Below, piece after piece: positions 25,337 to 34,490 of a stretch of DNA of 64,000 bases. Position 1 is the stretch's first letter, and each line of letters opens with the position of its first letter. The notes below the pieces were generated by a model that was given only the letters and a program-made list of their open reading frames with translations, ran no database searches and had not been told where the DNA came from. The position numbers were made by a program, and so were the translations under genes. Source of the DNA: JALZVT01 sp964611345 (GTDB lineage: Bacteria > Pseudomonadota > Gammaproteobacteria > Pseudomonadales > Azotimanducaceae); assembly GCA_964611345.1 (NCBI GenBank), contig CAZSYU010000008.1, forward strand, positions 10,640 to 74,639, given 5' to 3'.

Positions 25337-26169
25337 TTACCAAATTCTCTTGCGAGCTCTGCGGAACGGGCTGCAGCGCCAGCGAGGGCGGTGCGAATTC
25401 CGGAGTTTAGCTTGGCCGTATCAAACAGTGCCAGTGCACGCTCAGTGGTGCCTCCGGGTGAGGTGACATTCTGCCTCAAAACAGCGGGATCGGCGCCTGG
25501 CTGCTCTGCCATTGCCGCCGCACCGGTTGCAGTTGCAACGACCAGCTCTGCGGCCAGGCTGCGTTCGAGACCCAGTTCGACACCTGCCTCGATCATGGCT
25601 TCCATCAGATAGAAGAAATAGGCGGGACCGCTGCCGGAGACGGCGGTTACCGAGTCAATGGCGGCCTCACTCGGCACCCAGACCCAACGCCCCGCTGCGC
25701 CTGCCAAGGCTTCGGCCTGGCGTTTTTGGGCGTCGCTGACGGTCGCGTTGGCGTACATGCCGGTGATGCCCTGGCCGAGCAGTGCTGGTGTGTTGGGCAT
25801 GCAGCGCACCACAGCCATTTTTGGATTGGGGGCTGGCTCGGCGGCTGTGCCAAGCGCATCAGTGATTGTCTGCAGTGGCATGCCGGCCACAATAGAAACC
25901 AGGAGTGCGTCCGCAGGTAACTCTGTCGCCATGTCCCGCAGTACCTCTGTGAGGACCTGAGGTTTCACGGCCAACACAATAACGTCCGCGCCCTGTGCGG
26001 TTGCTGCGTTATTGTCACTGACAGTCACGCCCATCTCGGCAAGGCTTTCGCGTGCGCCTGCGAAGGGATCTGCGGCGTGGATCAAGGAGGCGTCGTGGCC
26101 GGCCTTGAGCAGGCCCCCGACGAGCGCGCGGGCCATGTTGCCGGCACCGATAAAGCTGATTTTTCTCAT
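25333..26169 (-). CDS. proC: Pyrroline-5-carboxylate reductase
   Basis: Last step of proline synthesis, NADPH-dependent. The nucleotide-binding start is FIGAGNMARALVGGLL, the middle has VSIVAGMPLQTI and VRCMPNTPALLGQGITGMYA, and the C-terminus has the signature region VSGSGPAYFFYLMEAM through VTSPGGTTERAL. 278 residues from ATG 26169, four codons inside the longest frame, where the Rossmann strand begins. First gene of the proC-yggT-metX-metW cluster, after yggS. Confidence 0.95.
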   Translation of the reverse strand: MRKISFIGAGNMARALVGGLLKAGHDASLIHAADPFAGARESLAEMGVTVSDNNAATAQGADVIVLAVKPQVLTEVLRDMATELPADALLVSIVAGMPLQTITDALGTAAEPAPNPKMAVVRCMPNTPALLGQGITGMYANATVSDAQKRQAEALAGAAGRWVWVPSEAAIDSVTAVSGSGPAYFFYLMEAMIEAGVELGLERSLAAELVVATATGAAAMAEQPGADPAVLRQNVTSPGGTTERALALFDTAKLNSGIRTALAGAAARSAELAREFGK

Positions 26170-26233
26170 GTGCCAGAGCACCTCTCATGGTAGCGTGTTG
26201 GGGTTTGCTGCGCGTGCGCTATGCTCGCGCAGT

Positions 26234-26959
26234 TTACTTCTGGGCGCGAGGTCCAAACAGGGCTGTGCCGATGCGCACCAAGGTGCTGCCGGCAGCTATT
26301 GCTGCGGGATAGTCGCTGCTCATGCCCATCGACAGGGTATCCCAGTGTGGCACGGAGCTGGCCTGGCTCAGGCTCAACTCCTCAAACAGGGCTGCCGTGG
26401 CATCGAAGGCCTGAGCAGGTGAGATATGGATAGCTGGCAAAATCATCAGACCGCGGAGCGCAAGGTTGGGTAACTCGATTACCGTTTGCGCAAGGTCAGA
26501 CAGTTCCGCTGGCGCGCAGCCAGCCTTTTGCGCCTCGCCGTGCAGGTTAACTTGCAGACAGATGTTCAATGGCGTGCCGACGGCCGCGCGGGCATCGTTC
26601 AGACGGCGGGCAATTTTGCTGCGGTCAACCGTGTGCACCCAGTCGAACTCGGTGGCAATGGCTGCGGTTTTGTTGCTTTGCACGGCGCCGATGTAGTGCC
26701 AGACAATCGCCTCGTGGTGCGCCAGCGCCTGCCGCTTTGGTAAGGCATCTTGCAGGTAGTTTTCACCAAACTCGCGGGCGCCAGCGCGATAGGCGCGCTC
26801 AATCTCCCGGGCGCTGCGCGTCTTTGAGACAGCGAGTAGTCGGACAGTGTCGTGCGCGCGGCCACAGCCAGTCGCGCAGGCCCGAATGTCGGCACTGATC
26901 CGGGCATAGGCTTCCTCGATGGTGGGTACTGTCGCGATTGTTGTCCCTGATCCGGTCAT
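26234..26959 (-). CDS. yggS: PLP homeostasis protein YggS/PLPBP
   Basis: Pyridoxal-phosphate binding protein that buffers PLP rather than catalysing. 241 residues from ATG 26959. PLP lysine in LLAVSKTRS, followed by FGENYLQDALPK, WHYIGAVQSNK, HTVDRSKIARRLN, and the phosphate-binding end SMGMSSDYPAAIAAGSTLVRIGTALFG. Upstream in-frame codons do not look coding, so the internal ATG is preferred. Divergent from pilT across 190 bp, a pairing also seen in pseudomonads. Confidence 0.94.
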   Translation of the reverse strand: MTGSGTTIATVPTIEEAYARISADIRACATGCGRAHDTVRLLAVSKTRSAREIERAYRAGAREFGENYLQDALPKRQALAHHEAIVWHYIGAVQSNKTAAIATEFDWVHTVDRSKIARRLNDARAAVGTPLNICLQVNLHGEAQKAGCAPAELSDLAQTVIELPNLALRGLMILPAIHISPAQAFDATAALFEELSLSQASSVPHWDTLSMGMSSDYPAAIAAGSTLVRIGTALFGPRAQK

Positions 26960-27149
26960 TCTGGTTGTCGCATCGGGATGCGAATGTGGCGCAAGGCGGC
27001 CCAAATCGAAAAAGATCGAATCAAGCGCATAGTCAGAGTGCCAACGGTGTCGCACTTTGGGCAAGACGCAGGTGCGACGTCGACCTGTCCCATAGAGTAT
27101 ACCGCGCACAGTCACTAGTATTGAACGCCTGAGATCAGAGCTCTAAAAC

Positions 27150-28184
27150 ATGGACATTACAGAACTACTCGCTTTCAGCGCCAAACAAGGCGCTTCTGAC
27201 TTACACCTATCCGCTGGTTTGCCGCCGATGATTCGCGTCGATGGCGATGTGCGCCGAATCAACCTGCCACCGCTTGAGCACCGTGAGGTGCACGGTCTGA
27301 TCTACGAGATCATGAACGACAAGCAGCGCAAGGACTTTGAAGAATTTCTTGAGACTGACTTTTCGTTTGAAGTGCCGGGCGTTGCGCGTTTTCGTGTTAA
27401 CGCCTTTAACCAGAATCGTGGTGCTGGTGCCGTGTTTCGGACCATTCCCTCCAAGGTGCTCTCAATGGAAGACCTTGGTATGGGGCAAACGTTTAAAGAC
27501 ATTTCTATGGTACCGCGTGGCCTGGTGTTGGTGACCGGGCCTACGGGTTCAGGTAAGTCCACCACGCTTGCTGCGATGATCGATTATGTGAACGACAATC
27601 GTTACGACCATATTCTAACAATTGAAGATCCTATCGAATTTGTCCACGAGAGTAAGAAGTGCCTGGTAAACCAGCGCGAAGTACACCGTGACACGCATGG
27701 GTTTAACGAAGCGCTGCGTTCTGCGTTGCGGGAAGATCCCGATATCATTCTGGTGGGCGAACTGCGTGACCTCGAGACCATTCGCTTGGCGCTAACCGCT
27801 TCAGAAACGGGTCACCTTGTGTTCGGAACACTGCACACTACTTCTGCAGCTAAAACAATTGACCGTGTGATTGATGTTTTCCCTGCCGAAGAGAAAGCGA
27901 TGATTCGTTCAATGTTGTCGGAATCTCTGCAAGCTGTAATTGCCCAGACGTTGCTCAAGAAAACTAATGGTGGCCGAGTGGCAGCGCATGAAATTATGGT
28001 CGGTACACCGGCTATTCGGAACCTGATTCGCGAAGATAAGGTGGCGCAGATGTACTCTGCGATTCAAACCGGTAGCGCTTTGGGTATGCAGACGCTTGAC
28101 CAGTGTCTGGAAGATCTTGTTGCGAATCGGCTCGTTTCCAAAGAAGCCGCGCGTGAAAAAGCGAAGATGCCGGACAACTTCTAG
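27150..28184 (+). CDS. pilT: Type IV pilus retraction ATPase PilT
   Basis: Hexameric ATPase at the inner-membrane base of the pilus that depolymerises pilin and powers twitching. 344 residues with Walker A GPTGSGKSTT near residue 134, Asp box region TIEDPIEFVH, Walker B ILVGELRDLETI, His box GHLVFGTLHTTSAAKTIDRV, and the PilT-specific AIRNLIRE motif near the C-terminus (TPAIRNLIREDK). Followed by pilU after 45 bp. Confidence 0.98.
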   Translation: MDITELLAFSAKQGASDLHLSAGLPPMIRVDGDVRRINLPPLEHREVHGLIYEIMNDKQRKDFEEFLETDFSFEVPGVARFRVNAFNQNRGAGAVFRTIPSKVLSMEDLGMGQTFKDISMVPRGLVLVTGPTGSGKSTTLAAMIDYVNDNRYDHILTIEDPIEFVHESKKCLVNQREVHRDTHGFNEALRSALREDPDIILVGELRDLETIRLALTASETGHLVFGTLHTTSAAKTIDRVIDVFPAEEKAMIRSMLSESLQAVIAQTLLKKTNGGRVAAHEIMVGTPAIRNLIREDKVAQMYSAIQTGSALGMQTLDQCLEDLVANRLVSKEAAREKAKMPDNF

Positions 28185-28229
28185 ACTTAGATATTTTGAA
28201 ACACGAACTCAAGGACTTGGTGCGTAAAC

Positions 28230-29375
28230 GTGGAATTTGATCGACTTCTAAAGCTAGTGGTAGAGAAGGGTGCTTCTGATCTTTTTATTACAGCTGGCAA
28301 ACCACCCTCGCTGAAAATTAACGGCAAGCTCTATTCAGCGAGCAAGAATGCGTTATCTCCAGATGAGGCGCGTGACATCGTATTCGGCGTGATGAACAAG
28401 GATCAGCACGAGTCTTTTGTTAAAGAAAAAGAATGCAACTTCGCTATCAATACCCGGGGACTTGGTCGTTTCCGGGTAAGCGCGTTCTACCAGCGCAATT
28501 TGATAGGCATGGTGTTACGACGCATTGAAGTTAATATTCCCAAGACGGAAGAGCTGCTGCTGCCGCCGGTAATCAACGATCTGGCAATGACCAAGCGCGG
28601 CTTGATCATATTTGTTGGTGCAACGGGTACAGGTAAATCAACTTCACTCGCGGCCATGATTGGTCATCGCAATCGCAATTCCAGTGGCCATATCATCAGC
28701 ATCGAAGACCCCATCGAATTTATTCACCAGCATGAGGGTTGTATTGTCACGCAACGCGAAGTGGGTGTGGATACAGACACCTTTGAAGTGGCTTTGAAGA
28801 ACACGCTTCGGCAGGCACCAGATGTCATTATGATTGGTGAGGTGCGATCCCGCGAAACGATGGAGTATGCGGTTGCGTTTGCGGAAACTGGCCACCTCTG
28901 TCTTTGTACATTGCACGCCAACAACGCCAACCAGGCGCTGGATCGAATCATTAACTTCTTCCCGAGTGATCGCCATTCGCAGGTTTGGATGGACTTGTCG
29001 CTCAACCTGAAAGCGATCGTTGCGCAACAGCTGTTGCCAACTGTGGATGGTCATGGTCGCCGTGCGGCGATCGAGGTGCTGATTAACACACCATTAGCCG
29101 CCGACATGATTCGCAAGGGTGACGTGCATGAGCTCAAGGAGTTGATGACAAAGTCTGGCGAGTTGGGCATGCAGACTTTCGACCAGGCCTTGTTGGAACT
29201 CTACCGAGACGGCGACATTACTTACGATGTGGCACTTACCCACGCCGATTCGCCAAACGACCTGCGGCTGATGATCAAGCTGGGTGGTGGTGATTCACCC
29301 GGTGCCGCCATGTCAGGCGCGAGCTCCTTGTCGCTTGAAGAAGATGAGGACGATGGAGTGGTCGGCTTCCGGTAA
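28230..29375 (+). CDS. pilU: PilT-dependent retraction ATPase PilU
   Basis: PilT paralogue that assists pilus retraction. 381 residues, GTG start. Walker A GATGTGKSTSLAAM, SIEDPIEFIHQHEGC, Walker B MIGEVRSRETM, and a His-box region GHLCLCTLHANNANQALDRI; the PilT AIRNLIRE motif is replaced by LAADMIRKGDVHELK, as expected for PilU. The C-terminus is acidic (SLEEDEDDGVVGFR). The frame stays open for 41 codons past its TAA, straight into the next gene. Confidence 0.97.
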   Translation: MEFDRLLKLVVEKGASDLFITAGKPPSLKINGKLYSASKNALSPDEARDIVFGVMNKDQHESFVKEKECNFAINTRGLGRFRVSAFYQRNLIGMVLRRIEVNIPKTEELLLPPVINDLAMTKRGLIIFVGATGTGKSTSLAAMIGHRNRNSSGHIISIEDPIEFIHQHEGCIVTQREVGVDTDTFEVALKNTLRQAPDVIMIGEVRSRETMEYAVAFAETGHLCLCTLHANNANQALDRIINFFPSDRHSQVWMDLSLNLKAIVAQQLLPTVDGHGRRAAIEVLINTPLAADMIRKGDVHELKELMTKSGELGMQTFDQALLELYRDGDITYDVALTHADSPNDLRLMIKLGGGDSPGAAMSGASSLSLEEDEDDGVVGFR

Positions 29376-29498
29376 ACTCTGGGCCTTCGCCCTAGAGAGT
29401 ACGCCGGCATCACTACCACAAATACGTTTACTCCAACCGCTGCAAGCAAAGCTTCTTCCTCTCCTTTTGGGGCGTGTTCTGCGCCCAGCGGTCTTAGT

Positions 29499-30404
29499 GT
29501 GGGCATGGTGCCGCCTGTTGGCTTCTGGTCGAGCACCTGGGAGCAACGCCAGGCGATGGTGGCGCGGTCAGTAGATGTCGGCATCAACCACCTTTATCTC
29601 GCAGATCATGTGTCATTTCACGATGGCTCTGGCAATGATGGTTTTGTAGAAGTCGCTGCCCTTAGTCAGTTGCACCCAACTATTAAGGTAATGATCAGCA
29701 TTTATCTGTTGCCGTTGCGGCATCCGCTGCCGGTGGCGCGGCAGTTAGCCACTATGCATAAGGTGGCGCCGGGTCGCATGATGTTTGGTGTTGGCGTGGG
29801 CGGCGAAGACCGCAACGAGATTAAGCTCTGTGGAGTCGATCCGGCGACCAGGGGTCGCCGCACCAATGAATCACTCGACATTATTCGCCGGCTTATGAAT
29901 GGCCAGACCATAGACTTCACTGGCGAATTTTTTGAGTTGGAGCGAGCGTGTATCAAACCTGCTGTAAGCGAACCGATCCCTATTGTTGTGGGTGGTCGAT
30001 CGAATGCCGCGTTGCAGCGTGCAGGTCGCTATGGCGATGGCTGGATTGGCGTTTGGTGTTCGGTGCGACGCTTCGAAGAGGCGTTGCAGCTTGTCCAGGA
30101 CGCTGCTGATGAGGTTGGCCGGGGACCAACAAACTGGCTGCATGGCTACCAGCCCTGGCTGGGGGTGGGCGACACCAGGGATGAGGCTCGGGCGATTGTT
30201 GCCAAAGAGATGGAAGCCTTTTACAAGGTGCCGTTTGAGAAGTTCGAGCGCTACACGCCCTACGGCACGCCGGATGAAGTTGCCGAGCAATTAAAGCCTT
30301 ACGTTGCTGCGGGTTGTCGCCTTATGAACCTGAAGGTGTGCGCACGCGACGATACAGAATCGATAGAGGCGGCTGGTACTATTGGTCGGGCGCTTGCGAG
30401 TTAG
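29499..30404 (+). CDS. Luciferase-like (LLM) flavin/F420-type oxidoreductase
   Basis: Bacterial luciferase-fold TIM barrel of 301 residues. Seen: NHLYLADHVSFHDG, PLRHPLPVARQLATMHKVAPGRMMFGVGVGGEDRN, the conserved GEFFELERACIKP and IPIVVGGRSNAALQRAGRYGDGWIG. These families use FMN or F420; the substrate is not predictable, and F420 use in this organism is doubtful. GTG 29499 or ATG 29505 is the start, both with weak ribosome sites. It lies between pilU and convergent ruvX; a functional link to pili is not evident. Confidence 0.8.
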   Translation: MGMVPPVGFWSSTWEQRQAMVARSVDVGINHLYLADHVSFHDGSGNDGFVEVAALSQLHPTIKVMISIYLLPLRHPLPVARQLATMHKVAPGRMMFGVGVGGEDRNEIKLCGVDPATRGRRTNESLDIIRRLMNGQTIDFTGEFFELERACIKPAVSEPIPIVVGGRSNAALQRAGRYGDGWIGVWCSVRRFEEALQLVQDAADEVGRGPTNWLHGYQPWLGVGDTRDEARAIVAKEMEAFYKVPFEKFERYTPYGTPDEVAEQLKPYVAAGCRLMNLKVCARDDTESIEAAGTIGRALAS

Positions 30405-30882
30405 GCAGTGAAGTTGCCGCAGGCGTGGCTGAGGTGCGCTCGTGCAACCAGGTTTCGGCAATAACACAGGCAGCCTCGGCATGACTAGGATCAGCGGGTT
30501 TGCCAGTGCGCGCGCGACCTCTGCGTTCAACCGCGGCACGGGAACTTAAGCGTTCGTCGACCATGGCAACGGGGCGCCGGGTAAGGTTGCCAATTTTAGT
30601 GGCAAACGCCCGCGCGCGATCGCACATGTTGCTTTCTGTGTCGTCCATGTTGAGTGGCAAACCGACTAACAAGAGTTCGGGTTGCCATTCGTCTACCAGA
30701 GCTTTCAAAGCCTGTGCTTCCACCTTGCCTTTTTTGGCTGGCAGGGTGACAAGCGGTGTCGCTGAGGCGGTGAGGGTTTGGCCGGTGGCTACGCCGATCC
30801 ACTTCAGGCCAAAGTCAAAGGCCATAACCAGTCCTTGGGTGACTTGCTTGGGGTGGTTTTCCGGTTCGACCGAATCAGGCAT
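30379..30882 (-). CDS. ruvX: Putative pre-16S rRNA nuclease / Holliday junction resolvase-like RuvX (YqgF)
   Basis: RNase H-fold protein involved in 16S rRNA 5' maturation in E. coli. 167 residues from ATG 30882, which overlaps the yqgE stop (ATGCCTGA). Motifs: VMAFDFGLKWIGVATGQ (catalytic Asp), ELLLVGLPLNMDD, VDERLSSRAA and SHAEAACVIAETWL. The C-terminal 20 residues are a Ser/Ala/Pro tail beyond the domain. It overlaps the end of the luciferase-like gene by 26 bp. Confidence 0.93.
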   Translation of the reverse strand: MPDSVEPENHPKQVTQGLVMAFDFGLKWIGVATGQTLTASATPLVTLPAKKGKVEAQALKALVDEWQPELLLVGLPLNMDDTESNMCDRARAFATKIGNLTRRPVAMVDERLSSRAAVERRGRARTGKPADPSHAEAACVIAETWLHERTSATPAATSLPNSQAPDQ

Positions 30883-31435
30883 AGCCGGCATCTGCGAGCA
30901 AGCGGTAGTCAATGCCGAGTTGCGCGGCGGCGGCCAGCAGTTTGTCAGAGTTTGGCGTGTCAAACACCACTGAGCTCTGTGCTTCGACAGTCAACCAACT
31001 ATTGTCTTTGAGTTCTTCTTCCAGTTGCCCCGCACCCCAACCGGCATAACCCAGCAATACGTGAAAGTTGCCGCAATCCGGATTGGTTAGCAGTTCTGTC
31101 AAGGCGGCCGTGGCACCAGAGATGTAGAGCGAATCTGCGAGTTGCAGGCAATCGGTGCTCGTAAGCGCCTGCTCGTGCACAACAAAACCGCGGTCTTGTG
31201 CGACGGGGCCACCTTCGAAGACTTTTCGACTTTCGGCATCAACGTCCGCGGAGGCGACCAGATCGAGTTCTGCCAGCATTTCGGTCAGCGCCACGTCGGT
31301 GGACTTGTTGAGTATCAGGCCCAGTGCACCATCGGGATTGTGTTCGCACAGCAATATGAGGGTTTGACCGAAGTAGCTGCCGTTGAGCTTTTGCATGGAC
31401 AGCAGGAAGTGACCCTGCAGGCTAAAGTCGGTCAC
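30875..31435 (-). CDS. yqgE: YqgE/AlgH (UPF0301) family protein
   Basis: 186 residues, GTG start overlapping the TonB-gene stop (GTGA). Hallmarks: LQGHFLLSMQKLNGSYFGQTLILLCEHNPDGALGLILNK, FEGGPVAQDRGFVVHE and GYAGWGAGQLEEELKDNSW. In pseudomonads this family is called AlgH and was linked to alginate regulation, but its molecular action is not settled. Always near ruvX, tonB and gshB in relatives. Confidence 0.92.
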   Translation of the reverse strand: MTDFSLQGHFLLSMQKLNGSYFGQTLILLCEHNPDGALGLILNKSTDVALTEMLAELDLVASADVDAESRKVFEGGPVAQDRGFVVHEQALTSTDCLQLADSLYISGATAALTELLTNPDCGNFHVLLGYAGWGAGQLEEELKDNSWLTVEAQSSVVFDTPNSDKLLAAAAQLGIDYRLLADAGYA

Positions 31436-32286
31436 CCTGTGTTGGGCCGGAACTGCCAGGAGCGAACGATCTCGAGGAGGTCGATCGATTTTTTCATTTC
31501 TGCCGGAAACGGTGGGTAGGGTGCAGCCAGACGAACGATGTTCAGGGCGGCATCATCGAGTATCTTGTGCCCGCTGGAAGCGATGACACGGACGTTTTGC
31601 AGACTGCCATCTGGCCGAATGGTAACCAGCAGCTTCAGGTCACCATAAAGCTGCTTTTCGCGTGCTTCTGCGGGGTAGTTCAGGTTGCCCACAGATTCAA
31701 CGCGGCGCCGCCACGACTGCAGGTAGTAGGCGTCGGATGTGCGCCGTGCAGAGACGCTGGTCAGGCGGCGGACCCGTGGGCCCTTTGCCTGCTGTTGGGC
31801 CTCAAGAGCCAGGCGTGCGTCGAGGCTCGCGACTTCTTTGGCCAGTTCTTCCAGGGTTTTGGTATTGAAGCCGTCCTCGGCGTCAGCGGGATCATCTTGT
31901 TCAGCGTTGACTTCCCAATCACTTGAAGTGTTAGTGGTGAGTTCGGCCTCGCGTTCTATTTCGGAATCTTCGGGTAGTACCAGGATGGGCTCGGGCAGCA
32001 CATCCTGTTCAACGTTCGCGACAAAATCGGCCTCAGAGGTTGTGGTTTTTTCGAGGATCTCAGCCGCGTCGCCACTACCTAGCTGGTTGGTGGCGGCGAT
32101 GAACGAGGCGTCCTCCGGTGCGGTGTCGTCGCTGAACTGGGACAGCGTCACCTCAATGGTTGGACTCGATGCCTGTTGGATTTGCCAGGTGAAACCGATA
32201 CCCAGAATCGCCGCCGCATGCAGTGCTACGGCCACAAAAGCGGTGAAACCGAGGCGATCATTTGGTTTTGCTTCTAGTTCGCTCAT
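31432..32286 (-). CDS. TonB-family energy transducer, TonB3-like
   Basis: 284 residues: one N-terminal membrane anchor (LGFTAFVAVALHAAAILGIGF), a long acidic periplasmic spacer (about residues 45-165), and a TonB C-terminal domain (YLQSWRRRVESVGNLNYPAEAR, then LVTIRPDGSLQNVRVIASSGHKILDDAAL and AAPYPPFP). The spacer lacks the Pro-Lys/Pro-Glu repeats of classical TonB. In P. aeruginosa the TonB gene at this same locus, between yqgE and gshB, is tonB3, needed for twitching motility, so a role in pilus assembly is plausible by context. Confidence 0.85.
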   Translation of the reverse strand: MSELEAKPNDRLGFTAFVAVALHAAAILGIGFTWQIQQASSPTIEVTLSQFSDDTAPEDASFIAATNQLGSGDAAEILEKTTTSEADFVANVEQDVLPEPILVLPEDSEIEREAELTTNTSSDWEVNAEQDDPADAEDGFNTKTLEELAKEVASLDARLALEAQQQAKGPRVRRLTSVSARRTSDAYYLQSWRRRVESVGNLNYPAEAREKQLYGDLKLLVTIRPDGSLQNVRVIASSGHKILDDAALNIVRLAAPYPPFPAEMKKSIDLLEIVRSWQFRPNTG

Positions 32287-32304
32287 TGTTCTTCAGTTTA
32301 GTTG

Positions 32305-33297
32305 TCAGGATGCAGCGCCGGCTGCGGTCAGGTGGCGTTCTATCGACTCGCACAGCATACCGGCGATGTCGAGCGAAAACTGCGTATCGAGTTCACGAAT
32401 GCAGGTTGGGCAGGTGACGTTGATTTCGGTCAGGTAGTCGCCGATAACATCGATGCCGACAAAGACCAGGCCGCGACGCCTTAATTCTGGACCGATTTGG
32501 GCCGTAATCCAGCGATCCCGATCGGTCAGCTCCTGGCCGCGGCCGGTGCCGCCTGCGGCCAGGTTGCCCCGGGATTCACCCGCCAGGGGCACCCGCGCGA
32601 GCGCATAGGGCACGGGTTCGCCATCAATGAGCAGAATGCGTTTGTCGCCATCGACTATCTCTGGCAGGTACTTCTGCCCCATTATCTGTTGGCCGCCAGA
32701 GTCGGTGAGGGTTTCGAGGATAACCGACAGGTTAGGGTCGTTGTGCTGGGCCCGGAAAATACTCGTGCCACCCATGCCATCGAGCTTTTTGAAGATGACG
32801 TCGCCGTGTTCGCCGTGAAACTCACGCAATTTGTCCATCCGTCGGCTAACAATCAGCGGTGGGCAGCACAGGGGGAATTCTGTCGCGAACAGCTTTTCAT
32901 TGCAGTCACGGAGGCTGGCAGGTTTATTGACTATCAGCACGCCTTGCCGCTCCAGCCGTTCCAGCAGGTAGGTGGAGTAGATGAATTCCATGTTGAAAGG
33001 CGGGTCCTTGCGCATCATCACCACGTCGAAATCGGTGAGGTCGTGCTGTTGTGCGGCACCGGCGGTGTACCAGTCTGCACCCGCACTGGCCGGGTCCAGA
33101 TTGGCAGCAAATTTGTCGGCTAGCCGGAACTCACGCGTAATGCCCTGGACTCGTTCTTCCAGCAACAGCATATCCTGCTGTTCCATGACACTGACCGGCC
33201 AGCCACGGATCTGGGCGGCCCGAATCATGGCAATCGTACTGTCTTTTTTTAGCGACAGGCTGTCGACGGGGTCCAGCAGGAACAGAACGTTTGGCAT
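32305..33297 (-). CDS. gshB: Glutathione synthetase
   Basis: ATP-grasp ligase joining gamma-glutamylcysteine and glycine. 330 residues: FLLDPVDSLSLKKDSTIAMI at the N-terminus, MRKDPPFNMEFIYSTYLLE, KKLDGMGGTSIFR, NLAAGGTGRGQELTDRD and the metal/ATP end FVGIDVIGDYLTEINVTCPT. Length and motifs are standard. It starts the minus-strand set gshB-tonB-yqgE-ruvX and is divergent from the pilus chemosensory operon. Confidence 0.97.
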   Translation of the reverse strand: MPNVLFLLDPVDSLSLKKDSTIAMIRAAQIRGWPVSVMEQQDMLLLEERVQGITREFRLADKFAANLDPASAGADWYTAGAAQQHDLTDFDVVMMRKDPPFNMEFIYSTYLLERLERQGVLIVNKPASLRDCNEKLFATEFPLCCPPLIVSRRMDKLREFHGEHGDVIFKKLDGMGGTSIFRAQHNDPNLSVILETLTDSGGQQIMGQKYLPEIVDGDKRILLIDGEPVPYALARVPLAGESRGNLAAGGTGRGQELTDRDRWITAQIGPELRRRGLVFVGIDVIGDYLTEINVTCPTCIRELDTQFSLDIAGMLCESIERHLTAAGAAS

Positions 33298-33726
33298 AGG
33301 CTGTCAGATCTCATCAGGTGTGCAGCAATCGCTCACGCAGCTTACGCGAGTGCGCCGGGGCCGTTAAGTTAACCGCTAAGGCGACTCTAACCAAATGGAC
33401 AGGTAGTTGCGGCTCCTTCGGGAAACAGATTCGGCGCTATTCGTCCCGGTTTGGGAGCAGATCGTGGTCTGGCCGGGGAATTCGTTGGCTGACCCACACT
33501 GTGCCATCAAATTGAGACAGAAATCCCTTAATAGATGGTTACTTATAGCTACTCTTTGAGAAATCGTGATACAAAACTCGCGAGCGCAGTCTGGTTGACT
33601 GTTTCCGTCCCAAAAGACTCCCTGTCGCAGGGAAATCGGGAATGGTGCAGGCACCGGATTAAACACAGCTAGTGACGTTCTGACCCGCCAATGGGGCAGC
33701 GTCCATAAAAGAGAGACTGTTGGCTA
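33298..33726. other. Intergenic region between gshB and pilG (429 bp)
   Basis: No convincing gene on either strand. It must hold the divergent promoters of gshB and the pil-chp operon. One short hairpin TCCCTG-tcg-CAGGGA lies at 33619-33633 without a T-run. I could not pick a promoter with good spacing; the long leader leaves room for regulation of the pilG operon. Confidence 0.7.
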
Positions 33727-34107
33727 ATGGAACAGGAAATCCAGAGCGTCAAGGTGCTTGTCATCGATGACAGCAAAACCATTCGGCGCAGTGCGGAAAA
33801 TCTGCTCGCGAAAGAGGGCTTCGAGGTCATTACCGCAATTGATGGTTTTGATGCGCTCGCAAAGATTGCGGATGCCCGCCCCGAGATAATTTTTGTCGAT
33901 ATCATGATGCCGCGACTTGATGGTTATCAAACCTGCGCGCTGATCAAGAACAATAGCGAGTTCAAGACCACTCCAGTGGTAATGCTGTCGAGTAAAGATG
34001 GGCTGTTCGATCGCGCCAAGGGCCGCATCGTTGGCTCAGATCAGTACATCACCAAACCGTTCAGCAAAGAAGAATTGCTGGGCACCATCCGCACGCTGGT
34101 TCACTAG
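33727..34107 (+). CDS. pilG: Twitching motility response regulator PilG
   Basis: Single-domain CheY-like regulator of the Pil-Chp system; in P. aeruginosa it promotes pilus extension and cAMP signalling. 126 residues with acidic pocket VLVIDDSKTIRRSAENLL, phospho-acceptor Asp in IIFVDIMMPRLDGY near residue 58, Ser in MLSSKDGLFDRAKG and Lys in YITKPFSKEELL. First gene of pilG-pilH-pilI-pilJ-chpA-chpC. Confidence 0.96.
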   Translation: MEQEIQSVKVLVIDDSKTIRRSAENLLAKEGFEVITAIDGFDALAKIADARPEIIFVDIMMPRLDGYQTCALIKNNSEFKTTPVVMLSSKDGLFDRAKGRIVGSDQYITKPFSKEELLGTIRTLVH

Positions 34108-34118
34108 GAACCGCAGCG

Positions 34119-34490
34119 ATGGCTCGGATACTGGTTGTAGACGACTCTCCGACCGACTCACACAAGATGACGCACTTGCTCGCGAAGCATGGTCATCAGG
34201 TATTGACGGCGGCGACAGGGTCAGACGGCATTGAAGTGGCTTCGGAAGAACAACCCGATGTCATTTTGATGGACGTGGTTATGCCCGGTATAAACGGCTT
34301 TCAGGCGACTCGGGAACTGACTCGTGCGCACTCGACCAAGCACATCCCAGTCATCATCGTGTCATCCAAGGCCGAAGAGGCAGACCGTATATGGGGTGAG
34401 CGGCAGGGCGCCACCGGCTACGTTACCAAACCGGTTGATGACAGCAAAGTTCTTGACGTGGTTAATCGCGTTTTGGCAGGTGCTCACTAA
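34119..34490 (+). CDS. pilH: Twitching motility response regulator PilH
   Basis: CheY-like partner of PilG, thought to favour retraction or act as phosphate sink. 123 residues: ILVVDDSPTDSHKMTHLL, phospho-acceptor Asp in VILMDVVMPGINGF near residue 52, VSSKAEEADRIWGERQGA and YVTKPVDDSKVL. Its stop shares a base with the pilI start (TAATG), so translation is coupled. Confidence 0.96.
   Translation: MARILVVDDSPTDSHKMTHLLAKHGHQVLTAATGSDGIEVASEEQPDVILMDVVMPGINGFQATRELTRAHSTKHIPVIIVSSKAEEADRIWGERQGATGYVTKPVDDSKVLDVVNRVLAGAH

Noticed and set aside
31739..32437. 232-codon plus-strand frame
   Set aside because: Shadow of the TonB-type gene and gshB on the other strand; Ser/Ala-rich translation without motifs.
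33619..33633. Hairpin TCCCTG-tcg-CAGGGA upstream of pilG
   Set aside because: Short, no T-run, no upstream gene on that strand to terminate.
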